Part shown: positions 34,654 through 42,435 of the stretch, in pieces
How positions within the stretch are numbered: position 1 is the stretch's first letter
How the letters are laid out: each line of letters starts with the position of its first letter
Assembly: GCA_903834475.1 (NCBI GenBank)
Contig: CAILJH010000062.1
Location: 18,169 to 82,168 of the forward strand
Reading direction: 5' to 3'
From: an uncultured Prolixibacteraceae bacterium
Lineage (GTDB): Bacteria; Bacteroidota; Bacteroidia; Bacteroidales; Prolixibacteraceae
Length of the DNA: 64,000 nucleotides
Notes under the pieces: model-generated
Told to the model about the DNA's origin: nothing
Database searches by the model: none
The model's input: the letters and a program-made list of their open reading frames with translations, nothing else
Translations under genes and position numbers: made by a program

Positions 34654-35351
34654 AGGATTTGTTTTCTAATGGAATTTTTTGGTCTAAGCGAAATTTTTCT
34701 GTCTATCCACGGGTTGTTAATCTGCCTGCTAAAATAATAAATCGGGATGGTTATTGATATGGCAATATAGGAACCTACGAAAACATCCAGAGGGAAATGG
34801 GCTGAAAGATAAATCCGTGAAAAGCTAACCAGGGCGGCAGTGCAAAAAAGGATGAATTTAAGATATTTGTTTTTGATCAGAATAGCCAGGTATAAGAAAA
34901 TCCCGAACGCCGTAGCCGTGTGACCCGAAGGAAAGCTATATAGTGATGGAGGATTATATGCCGGCACATGCCTGATTACTTCAGTAAATTCAAAATATGC
35001 AACCGGACGATCAAATTCGGGGAAATAATATCTTTTTAGCAGAGTAACGAGGATTGAAATGACAAAAGTTGCGGTTAAAAAGGTCAATGATTCGCGAAAT
35101 GAAATAAAAAGCAAAACGGCGACAAGAATATAAGGAACAAATCCATCGCCCAAGTTCGTTATATGGTAAAAGAAATGATCGGCAAAATCACAGTTGTAGC
35201 TGTTTATGTTCAGAAATAAACCGGCACTCCCATGAATTCCGATAAGAAATAAAAGGTAAGTTGAAAGCACAATAAATGGAGCAATAAAATATTTATTGTC
35301 CAGAATTACCTTGAGAATTCCGGAAGCTTTCTTAGAAGAGAATATACTCAT
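34650..35351 (-). CDS. PAP2-family membrane phosphatase
   Basis: A 233-residue membrane protein with five or six helices. The three phosphatase motifs are a K..RP-type KRYYFPEFDRP, PSGH in YSFPSGHTATAFG, and SR-x5-H-x3-D in SRIYLSAHFPLD. It probably dephosphorylates undecaprenyl pyrophosphate, phosphatidylglycerol phosphate or a lipid A phosphate. The first ATG in frame is 35351; a TTG at 35363 is less likely. The stop overlaps the start of the GT39-type gene (ATGA), so the two are coupled. Confidence 0.87.
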   Translation of the reverse strand: MSIFSSKKASGILKVILDNKYFIAPFIVLSTYLLFLIGIHGSAGLFLNINSYNCDFADHFFYHITNLGDGFVPYILVAVLLFISFRESLTFLTATFVISILVTLLKRYYFPEFDRPVAYFEFTEVIRHVPAYNPPSLYSFPSGHTATAFGIFLYLAILIKNKYLKFILFCTAALVSFSRIYLSAHFPLDVFVGSYIAISITIPIYYFSRQINNPWIDRKISLRPKNSIRKQIL

Positions 35352-35472
35352 TGGACCCAGCAATTTTTACAAAGATAGTATCCTGATATTTCAAAACGAT
35401 GTCATCTTGTAAAATTGCTTCGATTTTGCTTGAATTTTGAATTTTAAACCCTGCAGGCACTTCACTGAGCGG

Positions 35473-36702
35473 TTAATTCTGACCCGGATCCATTACTTTT
35501 CCTATAAACAGTATGGCATTCGTATCTTTCTCCCGGATTGCAAAAACAAACGGATGATCAACCCGGAAGATATTTAGATCGGGTCCGGCAGAAGTTACAC
35601 CAACAGTAATCCCGGTAACTGCTGCCGCTTCGGTTCCGCGCTCATCAACTTTGATGTAGGTTTTGTGCATCACTTCCGAAATAACCAGTCGGGTATCATC
35701 CGAAATTCTGCTCAGGTCGGCTTTTGAATCAATGAAAGCATCGGTCATTCCAAGAGCTTTCAATTGGTCAACCAGACTTTTATCAAATTTGAACTCGAAC
35801 TTCGGAAGGAATACTTTTTTCTTTTGTTCGGTCATTTTTGAAATCCATTCGTTAACATGATCCGAGGTCAACAGTGAAATCGCATCATGGGTGGTTTTTC
35901 CGTCGACCGGCAGAAAAATCAGCATCGAATATTTTCCGCTTCCATAAGGCATTTCAAGCAGTTGAAAATCAGTATTACTGAAGTAATTGAAAGGATTTTC
36001 GATATACATGGTTGGAACCTTAACCACATTCTGATCTTCTTTTGTGAACGACTGGTCGGCAGTTTTCTGATTTTCAAAGCGGTATGTCCACTCACCGTTG
36101 AAATAAATGGCATTCAGCAGGTACATCACATCTTCGGCTTTTACCTCCTGAATGATTTTATCGATTTTTCCTTTGGTTTGTGTATTTACCCAGCCATTCA
36201 CTGTATTCAGGGTTTCCGTAGTTTTTGAAAAATCGAGTCCTGAAACTTCAGCCTGATAAAAATTTTGGTTTGTAGCAATGAAATCAGTTTTGATGTTGAA
36301 GGTATTCCGGTAGAAAATCGCATTTGCAATCGAGAGTTCAACTTTTGGATCATGGCTTATCAGAGACGAAACCAGGTCTTTATAGCTTTGGTTGATATCA
36401 GCCGAAGTCAGATTGGCTTTGTGCAGCATTTCTTCCATCTGAAGTTTTGTGTTTCCTTCGGTTCCATTGTAAACCATGGCTAACGCAAGAGATATACTCA
36501 AGGGAGAAATCATCGAATTCTTTTGCTGATCGACTGAAGAACTCACTTTTTGGAAGATTTCGAATCCAAACTGGTTGTCAGCCGAAATGATTTTGGCTGA
36601 TTTTTCTGAAGGAGATAAATCAGAAACCTGAGGTACTTCGGGTTTATCGCTGCAGGCTGTGATTAAACTCACCAATACTAAAAATGAAAATAGTCGTATC
36701 AT
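35473..36702 (-). CDS. Serpin (serine protease inhibitor), predicted lipoprotein
   Basis: A 409-residue serpin behind a lipoprotein signal (LVLVSLITAC, acylated Cys about residue 17). Family features include NAIYFNGEWTYRF, the shutter region, and the hinge DERGTEAAAV near residue 353, whose small residues favour loop insertion and an inhibitory mechanism. Counting from the hinge glycine (G356 as P15) puts the scissile bond near V369-T370-S371, which suggests an elastase-like target; that count is approximate. Start 36702 is set by the lipobox. An upstream ATG at 36822 would add a charged leader. Confidence 0.9.
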   Translation of the reverse strand: MIRLFSFLVLVSLITACSDKPEVPQVSDLSPSEKSAKIISADNQFGFEIFQKVSSSVDQQKNSMISPLSISLALAMVYNGTEGNTKLQMEEMLHKANLTSADINQSYKDLVSSLISHDPKVELSIANAIFYRNTFNIKTDFIATNQNFYQAEVSGLDFSKTTETLNTVNGWVNTQTKGKIDKIIQEVKAEDVMYLLNAIYFNGEWTYRFENQKTADQSFTKEDQNVVKVPTMYIENPFNYFSNTDFQLLEMPYGSGKYSMLIFLPVDGKTTHDAISLLTSDHVNEWISKMTEQKKKVFLPKFEFKFDKSLVDQLKALGMTDAFIDSKADLSRISDDTRLVISEVMHKTYIKVDERGTEAAAVTGITVGVTSAGPDLNIFRVDHPFVFAIREKDTNAILFIGKVMDPGQN

Positions 36703-36959
36703 GTGTTTTCGTTTAAAATCTATTTCCAAGATGAGGCAACTTTCATAATGGTTGCGCTGCAATTTTAGTTTATATTTCCCGAAGTTCAGGATTTGCCTGA
36801 GGAAAACAAAATGGTTACGCAACTAATCTGTTTCGAGAACCATCTAAGAATCGAAACATGAATCAATGAATGTTATATCAACTTCCGGAATTCGGTTTGA
36901 ACAGTATTTTGAAACTTATTTGATGGAATTTTTTAAGCCCCAAAGTGAATTAATTCGGT

Positions 36960-36967
36960 TAAATTTG
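36960..36967 (+). promoter_or_regulatory. Candidate -7 box of the ECF sigma gene
   Basis: TAAATTTG matches TAnnTTTG, 23 bases before the TTG start. An in-frame TGA at 36970 excludes any earlier start. No TTTG at ideal spacing is seen. Confidence 0.42.
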
Positions 36968-36990
36968 GGTGATCAGAAAACAGTGCACTC

Positions 36991-37551
36991 TTGGAAGATT
37001 TTAAACCTCTCATATCCGAATGTATTGCCGGCAACCAAAAGGCTTTGGCAGAACTATACCATCATTTTGCGCCAAAAATGTTCGGGGTTTGTTTGCGTTA
37101 TGCGAAGGATACGACTGAAGCTGAGGATAATCTGCAGGATGGGTTTATCAAGGTCTTTGCCAATTTGAAAACATTCCGTAACGACGGGTCGCTTGAAGGC
37201 TGGATTCGGCGGATCATTATTAATGTATCGCTCGAGAAAATCAGGAAGCAACATTTGATGTATCCGGTTGAAGATGTTTCGATTTACGATTCAGTCAATT
37301 TTTCGGATGATGTGATTGCCAAGATTTCGGCTGACGACCTGATGAAATTGATTCAGGAATTGCCTCCGCGATACCGGCTGGTTTTTAACCTTTATGTGAT
37401 GGAAGGAATGTCGCATCAGGAAATTGCGAAGGAAATGTCGATCACGCAAGGAACATCGAAATCGAATCTGGCGCGTGCCCGCGAAATATTGAAAAGGAAA
37501 GTTCATGAAACTTTCGGCGAATTAAAAGCTCAAAATAATTATACTGCATGA
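36991..37551 (+). CDS. ECF-type sigma factor (TTG start)
   Basis: A 186-residue sigma-70 family protein. Region 2 contains the AEDNLQDGFIKVF stretch and WIRRIIINVSLEKIRK; region 4 contains LPPRYRLVFNLYVMEGMSHQEIAKEMSITQGTSKSNLARARE. An in-frame stop at 36970 and the absence of an ATG near the normal N-terminus leave TTG 36991 as the start. The gene overlaps the next one by ATGA. The downstream protein has a short cytoplasmic segment before a membrane helix and is the likely anti-sigma factor. Confidence 0.9.
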   Translation: MEDFKPLISECIAGNQKALAELYHHFAPKMFGVCLRYAKDTTEAEDNLQDGFIKVFANLKTFRNDGSLEGWIRRIIINVSLEKIRKQHLMYPVEDVSIYDSVNFSDDVIAKISADDLMKLIQELPPRYRLVFNLYVMEGMSHQEIAKEMSITQGTSKSNLARAREILKRKVHETFGELKAQNNYTA

Positions 37552-38936
37552 AGAATACCAATAATATAGACGAACTGTATCGCGAAAAGCTCCAGAACTT
37601 TGAGAAGGATCCACCTTCTTATTTGTTGGAGAATATTTTGGCGTCGACAGCGGTCAATAAAAAAAGTCGGAAAATGGTTTCCTGGCGGATTGCCGGTGTG
37701 GCAGCCGCCTTGCTTCTGGCTTTTGTTGCCGGTTGGCAATTCAATTCACGCGAACAGTTGGAATTGAAGCCGCAAACAGTGATGACTCAAAACCCGGCTC
37801 CAAAAACTGAAACAGAAACATTAATTCAGGCTGAAGCGAAAATCGCAAGAAATCCGTCTGAATCTTCCAATGCTATGGTTGCCTCATTGCCTGAGATGGA
37901 TCAGGCTAAAAGTTCAAAATCCATAAAAATCAATTCTATTTCTGAAACTGAACCAAGTCCACCAATTAATGAAACGTCACTTCTGAAGCCACTTGATTCG
38001 CGATTCAGCAAAATACCAAACGAAACTGCTTCAATAAAAAAACTTCATGAACGAAAAACGAAGGAAGTTACCAATGACTTGGCTGAAAGATCAATCGATC
38101 AGCAGATTATGGAGCAAAATAAACAACTGACAGTGGCTCAGAATGCGGATAAGCAAAAGGCTCATTGGCTGGTTGGGGCACAGGTTTCTCCCGGATACAA
38201 TATTTCGAACAGTTCTCATTCTGCTCAATATGCGAGCAACATGTTAGCGGCTGAATCTACTCATTCGGTTGATCTGGGTGCAGGATTAACGGTTGAATAT
38301 AAACCTGGAAAACGCTGGAGTGTGCAAAGTGGTGTTTATTATTCTGGAATGGCACAAAACTCTGGTGTTTCAGGAAGTCAGAACTCGAAGAATTCTTTTG
38401 CACCCGGACTTGCAGCAGATTTTATGAATACGAGCGTGAATGTTGATGCCAGTACAAATAAATTATCTATGAATAGTACGGCCGGAGTGATTGAATTGAA
38501 GGGTATTCCATCACAGATTATATTGGGGTCGAAACTTGAAAGCAATTCGGTAACTCCTGCCGTTTTTACATCGGATGTTCAGTTTACCCAAAACTTTGAA
38601 TACATCGAAATACCGCTTTGTCTGAGGTACACTTTGATTGATTCGCGAATTGGCGTGGAAATGATGGGTGGATTCAGTTCAAACCTGTTGGTTGGCAATG
38701 AAACCTATCTGCAAGGTGCTTCCGGTAAATCGTTGGTTGGCTCGACCAAAGATATGGAACCCATAAATTACAGTGGTACTATGGGCGTCGGACTGAAATA
38801 TAGCTTGTCGAAACGGCTTTTCCTGAATGTTGAACCCCGCGTAAAATATTACTTGAATTCGCTGAACAGCAACTCTTCGGTTAGTTACAAGCCATACTCA
38901 ATCGGTGTTTTTACCGGATTGAGCTACCAGTTCTAA
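37548..38936 (+). CDS. Putative anti-sigma factor fused to an outer-membrane-type beta-barrel
   Basis: A 462-residue protein. Residues 1-44 are polar and probably cytoplasmic; about 45-65 (WRIAGVAAALLLAFVAGW) form one membrane helix; about 70-200 are a low-complexity linker rich in E, K, S, T and Q; from about 203 there is a strand-rich region (GAQVSPGYNI, VDLGAGLTVEYKPGKRWSVQSGVYY, YIEIPLCLRYTLI, GVGLKYSLSKRLFLNVEPRVKYYL, then GLSYQF at the end) like PorT/OmpW-type barrels. It overlaps the sigma gene by 4 bases, the typical anti-sigma position. How an inner-membrane helix and a barrel coexist is an open question. Confidence 0.72.
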   Translation: MKNTNNIDELYREKLQNFEKDPPSYLLENILASTAVNKKSRKMVSWRIAGVAAALLLAFVAGWQFNSREQLELKPQTVMTQNPAPKTETETLIQAEAKIARNPSESSNAMVASLPEMDQAKSSKSIKINSISETEPSPPINETSLLKPLDSRFSKIPNETASIKKLHERKTKEVTNDLAERSIDQQIMEQNKQLTVAQNADKQKAHWLVGAQVSPGYNISNSSHSAQYASNMLAAESTHSVDLGAGLTVEYKPGKRWSVQSGVYYSGMAQNSGVSGSQNSKNSFAPGLAADFMNTSVNVDASTNKLSMNSTAGVIELKGIPSQIILGSKLESNSVTPAVFTSDVQFTQNFEYIEIPLCLRYTLIDSRIGVEMMGGFSSNLLVGNETYLQGASGKSLVGSTKDMEPINYSGTMGVGLKYSLSKRLFLNVEPRVKYYLNSLNSNSSVSYKPYSIGVFTGLSYQF

Positions 38937-38959
38937 ATTCGACCGGAGCAGTTTGACAG

Positions 38960-38980
38960 ATGCTGAAACAAGTTCAGCAT
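38960..38980. repeat. REP-like hairpin A
   Basis: ATGCTGAA, 5-base loop ACAAG, TTCAGCAT: a perfect 8-bp stem between the barrel gene and the next envelope gene. Confidence 0.7.
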
Positions 38981-39017
38981 GACTCTTCGAACATTTTTCT
39001 TACTCAAGGGAAGAGTC

Positions 39018-39038
39018 ACCCTGAACTTGTTTCAGGGT
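39018..39038. repeat. REP-like hairpin B (inverted relative of A)
   Basis: ACCCTGAA, 5-base loop CTTGT, TTCAGGGT: a perfect 8-bp stem. Its loop is the reverse complement of the loop of hairpin A, so the two form an inverted pair 37 bases apart. A degraded relative may lie at 48991-49012. Confidence 0.7.
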
Positions 39039-39157
39039 CAGTTCAATTTGTTAGTGATATCATTAAAAATGATATTCGAGATCTGCGCAACCTTTTGTTT
39101 AGTCAAACCATCTTCTTCTTAAAATACCGCCTTCAACAAGTATAAACCCAAAATCCA

Positions 39158-39940
39158 ATGAAAAAAAACCTGATCCTGGTCATTGCTCTGTTTTTACTGC
39201 TTCCTGCGTTTGGCCAGAAAAGCAAAAAAGATGTCGTTTACCTGAAGACAGGTGCTGTAATCCGGGGACAACTCCTTACCTGCGACCTGGCGACTGTGAA
39301 AATAAATTCAGACGGAAACTTGTGGGTATTTAATCCTTCTGAAGTTGACAGCGTTTCATGGAATTCAAAAAAAGTTTCAAGATCTTCAAAATTAACGGAC
39401 GAATTTGGTCTGGCAAAAGACTATTTCTTCGACACTTCCATGGGTGTGCTAGTTGGAAATTCCGGAAATGCACAAAAAGCGCCGTTCTCGTTTATGGCAT
39501 CGGCAAACTTCAAGGTTTTTGATAAACTTTACGTTGGAGCTGGCCTTGGAGCCGATTTTTTGACCGAAACTTACATGCCGGCATTTGCCCAGGTTCAGTA
39601 TAAATTCAGGAATACCCGGTTCACTCCGTTTGTCAATTTGCAGTTCGGCTACATGGTTCCGCTCGAAGACAGTAACAATCAGAACTATAATAATTACTAC
39701 CCATCATATTCTAATTATTATCCTGGTGTTCAAACTCAAACCAATGGAAAGCTCAGAACCGAAGGCGGCATCATGATTAATCCTTCTGTAGGGTTTCAAC
39801 GGTTTACTTCTGAAAACTTCGGGTGGTTCTTCTCATTTGGCTATCGCTTCCATCAGCTGAACTATTCAGGAGACAATAGTTACAAGCTTGAAGAAAACTA
39901 TTCGCGACTTTCACTTAAAATCGGAGTTATCTTTAATTAA
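39158..39940 (+). CDS. Exported protein of unknown function, outer-membrane-like
   Basis: A 260-residue protein with a signal peptide (about 1-19, ending PAFG before QKSKKD). The first domain (about 25-70, VVYLKTGAVIRGQLLTCDLATVKI) resembles a small Sm/SH3-like beta barrel common at the start of Bacteroidota envelope proteins. The rest is strand-rich with aromatic-girdle blocks (LYVGAGLGADFL, FFSFGYRFHQLNYSG), ending SLKIGVIFN, consistent with a small outer-membrane barrel. A Tyr/Asn-rich loop with YNNYYPSYSNYYPG lies near residues 174-190. I do not recognise the family. It precedes the LVIVD gene by 8 bases. Confidence 0.65.
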   Translation: MKKNLILVIALFLLLPAFGQKSKKDVVYLKTGAVIRGQLLTCDLATVKINSDGNLWVFNPSEVDSVSWNSKKVSRSSKLTDEFGLAKDYFFDTSMGVLVGNSGNAQKAPFSFMASANFKVFDKLYVGAGLGADFLTETYMPAFAQVQYKFRNTRFTPFVNLQFGYMVPLEDSNNQNYNNYYPSYSNYYPGVQTQTNGKLRTEGGIMINPSVGFQRFTSENFGWFFSFGYRFHQLNYSGDNSYKLEENYSRLSLKIGVIFN

Positions 39941-39948
39941 ACCCAGCC

Positions 39949-41235
39949 ATGATACAGACTAAAAAAACATACTTCATTCTAATGTTCCTGATGGCGATAG
40001 CCAGTTCATGTACCGACAAGGTTTACGAAACTTTCATGGCTAATTCACCGGTTTACCTGAGCTACACCGATTTGCGGTCGGCTGTTAAAATGACTGCGGC
40101 CCGCGAATTGAATAATCCCGGGAAGATCTATTTCAAAGATCAGTACATTTTTATCAACGAAAAAATGTTAGGCGTCCATGTTTATGATGTTAGCAATCCG
40201 GCGAATCCTCAGAATAAAGGGTTTATCGAAATTCCGGGAAACGTTGATATTGCCATAAAGGACAATATTCTTTATGCCGACAGTTATGTTGACTTGGTTT
40301 CGATTGATGTATCCAGTTTTTCGGCGATAAAGGAAGTTGGTCGTCTTCAGAAGATATTTGCTTATACTTTGCCCATTTACGATACCAAATATCCATTGGC
40401 CAAAGTCGATCAGGAAAATGGTGTGGTTACCGCCTGGGATGTGAAAAGTGTAAGGCAGGAAATTGAACAGCGGTATTATCCGGTTTATTATGACAACAGC
40501 AAATATTTGTATTATGATGCTGCAGCAGTTAGTGCAGGCGTTGGCGGAACCAGCGGAACCGCATACGGTGTGGCTGGGAGTATGGCCCGCTTCGCTTTAT
40601 ATAAAAACATGCTTTATACGGTCGATCCATATAATTTGTACACCTTAAAGCTGAATTCGGCTTCAGATGTTACTTTGCTAAATACAACGATGTTAGGATG
40701 GAATGTGGAAACCATTTTTATAACCGATAATCATATGTTCTTAGGCACGCAAAACGGTATGATCGTGCAATCTCTTGAAGTACCGGAAAACCCGTCTCAA
40801 ATTGCTTCCTATTCGCACATTACCGCTTGCGATCCGGTGGTAATCAAAGGCGATCTGGCTTTTGTGACACTGAAAGGCGGAACAACCTGTCGTGGAACCG
40901 TGAACCAATTGGATGTAATCCGGATGAGCAATGGATATTCAAAATTTGAACTGCTCAAATCGTATCCGATGTTTGGTCCGCAGGGACTTGGGATTGACGA
41001 TGACCTGCTTTTTGTTTGTGATGGTGATGCCGGCTTGAAAATTTACAATTCATCAGATCCTTTGGCTATCACCAGCAATATGATTGCAAGTTTCCCGTTA
41101 ATTAATGCATATGATGTCATTCCGATGAATAACTATCTGTTTATGATTGGCGATAAAGGATTTATGCTTTACGATTATTCAAATGTTCAGAACATTAAAC
41201 AAATTGGTTTTATTCCGGTAGTGAAAAAATCATAG
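39949..41235 (+). CDS. LVIVD-repeat beta-propeller lipoprotein
   Basis: A 428-residue lipoprotein (signal peptide with lipobox IASSC at about residue 21). Repeats of the LVIVD type occur throughout: GVHVYDVSNPANPQNKGFI, VDLVSIDVSSF, GLKIYNSSDPLAI, GFMLYDYSNVQNIKQIGFI. They form a beta-propeller of unknown binding partner. It closes the group of envelope genes that follows the sigma factor, and a strong terminator follows it. Confidence 0.85.
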   Translation: MIQTKKTYFILMFLMAIASSCTDKVYETFMANSPVYLSYTDLRSAVKMTAARELNNPGKIYFKDQYIFINEKMLGVHVYDVSNPANPQNKGFIEIPGNVDIAIKDNILYADSYVDLVSIDVSSFSAIKEVGRLQKIFAYTLPIYDTKYPLAKVDQENGVVTAWDVKSVRQEIEQRYYPVYYDNSKYLYYDAAAVSAGVGGTSGTAYGVAGSMARFALYKNMLYTVDPYNLYTLKLNSASDVTLLNTTMLGWNVETIFITDNHMFLGTQNGMIVQSLEVPENPSQIASYSHITACDPVVIKGDLAFVTLKGGTTCRGTVNQLDVIRMSNGYSKFELLKSYPMFGPQGLGIDDDLLFVCDGDAGLKIYNSSDPLAITSNMIASFPLINAYDVIPMNNYLFMIGDKGFMLYDYSNVQNIKQIGFIPVVKKS

Positions 41236-41281
41236 CCAGTCCGCAAAACGAGGACTTTGAAGTACTGTGGTAGCCTCTTTT

Positions 41282-41314
41282 AAAAAACCGGATGATCTTT
41301 TCATCCGGTTTTTT
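41282..41314 (+). terminator. Terminator after the LVIVD gene
   Basis: A stem of 14 bp, AAAAAACCGGATGA/TCATCCGGTTTTTT, with a 5-base loop and terminal T run. Confidence 0.85.
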
Positions 41315-41337
41315 GTTGGAATAAAAGCAAGTCTTTG

Positions 41338-41368
41338 TTGACTGAAGAAATTAAAACCGCTACTTTTG
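41338..41368 (+). promoter_or_regulatory. Promoter of the lytic transglycosylase gene
   Basis: TTG (41338-41340), a 20-base spacer, TACTTTTG (41361-41368), a good -33/-7 match. The predicted start of transcription near 41375 lies downstream of the alternative TTG codon at 41373 and supports ATG 41397. Confidence 0.6.
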
Positions 41369-41396
41369 CGAATTGTCAAATTTCGAAAAATTGAAT

Positions 41397-42323
41397 ATGA
41401 AGATTAAGATATCACCCCGGTTTTTCAGGTTGTTGTTTATTGTTCCTGCCTTTGTTGTTCCATCGCTGACTGCTTGTTCAAATTCTTCGCGTAACCAACC
41501 CGATTCAATCGGAACGCATTTGTTTACTCCGGTTGAGTTGCCATCAAAACTTGAATTTGCAGGTGAAAGTGTCCCCATGGAATACTACGACGTGCGTGAA
41601 AGTCTCGATCGGGAATTGCTGTCGGCAGTTTATTTCCATTCGCAAACCATCCGGTATATTAAAAATATGCCACGTTACTTCTCAATCATTGAGCCAATTC
41701 TGAAGTCAAATGGAATACCGGAAGATTTAAAATACCTGTGTGTTGCCGAAAGTGGGTTTGATGTCCGGGCAGTTTCGCCCGCCAGGGCGGCTGGCTTGTG
41801 GCAATTGCTCGAATCAACCGCCAGGGAAAATGGTCTGGAGGTTAACAAGGAAGTCGATGAACGGTTTAATATTGAAAAATCTACTTTGGTAGCTTGCCGA
41901 ATGTTTAAGTCAGCATTTCAAAAATACAAAAGCTGGTCTTTGGTTGCTGCGTCATATAACGGAGGCCGGGCCGGTTTAGATCATCAGATGGCCATGCAAA
42001 AGGCAGGCAGTTATTACGATTTGATGTTTGTCGAAGAAACATCGCGTTATGTATTCCGGATTCTGGCACTAAAAATGGTGATGGAAAATCCGGAAAAATA
42101 TGGATTCGGGATTAAAAAGAAGGAGCTTTATCCAATTATTGAAACTACAACTGTTGAAGTTAAAGGACCTGTAAAGGATTGGGCAGCTTTTGCCATCGGG
42201 AAAGGAATCAGCTATAAAACTCTAAAAATGTTCAATCCCTGGTTACGTGAAACTTTCATGAAAAATCCCACCGGTAAGACTTATACATTGAAAATTCCGG
42301 AGAAAGGTTTTAGAACACAATAG
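41397..42323 (+). CDS. Lytic transglycosylase, lipoprotein (MltD-like)
   Basis: A 308-residue peptidoglycan-cleaving enzyme. A lipoprotein signal ends in LTAC (Cys about residue 27). The SLT domain (about 95-215) holds the catalytic glutamate in CVAESGFDVRAVSPARAAGLWQL and AASYNGGRAGLDHQM. The C-terminal stretch from about 245 (VKDWAAFAIGKGISYKTLKMFNPWLRETF) resembles a degenerate LysM-type module. Start ATG 41397 is chosen because the lipobox spacing and the promoter fit it. Confidence 0.9.
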   Translation: MKIKISPRFFRLLFIVPAFVVPSLTACSNSSRNQPDSIGTHLFTPVELPSKLEFAGESVPMEYYDVRESLDRELLSAVYFHSQTIRYIKNMPRYFSIIEPILKSNGIPEDLKYLCVAESGFDVRAVSPARAAGLWQLLESTARENGLEVNKEVDERFNIEKSTLVACRMFKSAFQKYKSWSLVAASYNGGRAGLDHQMAMQKAGSYYDLMFVEETSRYVFRILALKMVMENPEKYGFGIKKKELYPIIETTTVEVKGPVKDWAAFAIGKGISYKTLKMFNPWLRETFMKNPTGKTYTLKIPEKGFRTQ

Positions 42324-42410
42324 AATTTTTCGTCTGTTGCCTGAAGGCAATGACAAAGGATATTCATTGATCGAAATTTCAGTAATCCTTCTTCAAAGCA
42401 ATATCCTTAG

Positions 42411-42430
42411 CCATCAGCTTCAGCTGACGG
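42411..42430. repeat. Palindromic repeat upstream of uvrA
   Basis: CCATCAGCT-TC-AGCTGACGG: a 9-bp stem with one G-T-type mismatch. It belongs to the CCGTCAGCT...AGCTGACGG palindromes often scattered in Bacteroidota genomes. It lies 5 bases before the uvrA start. A smaller hairpin (TTGCCT/AGGCAA) lies at 42336-42349. Confidence 0.6.
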
Positions 42431-42435
42431 AATGA

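Noticed and set aside
36866..37168. Open frame on + strand overlapping the ECF sigma gene
   Set aside because: Its translation has no domain features and the sigma-factor frame explains the region, so it was not called.
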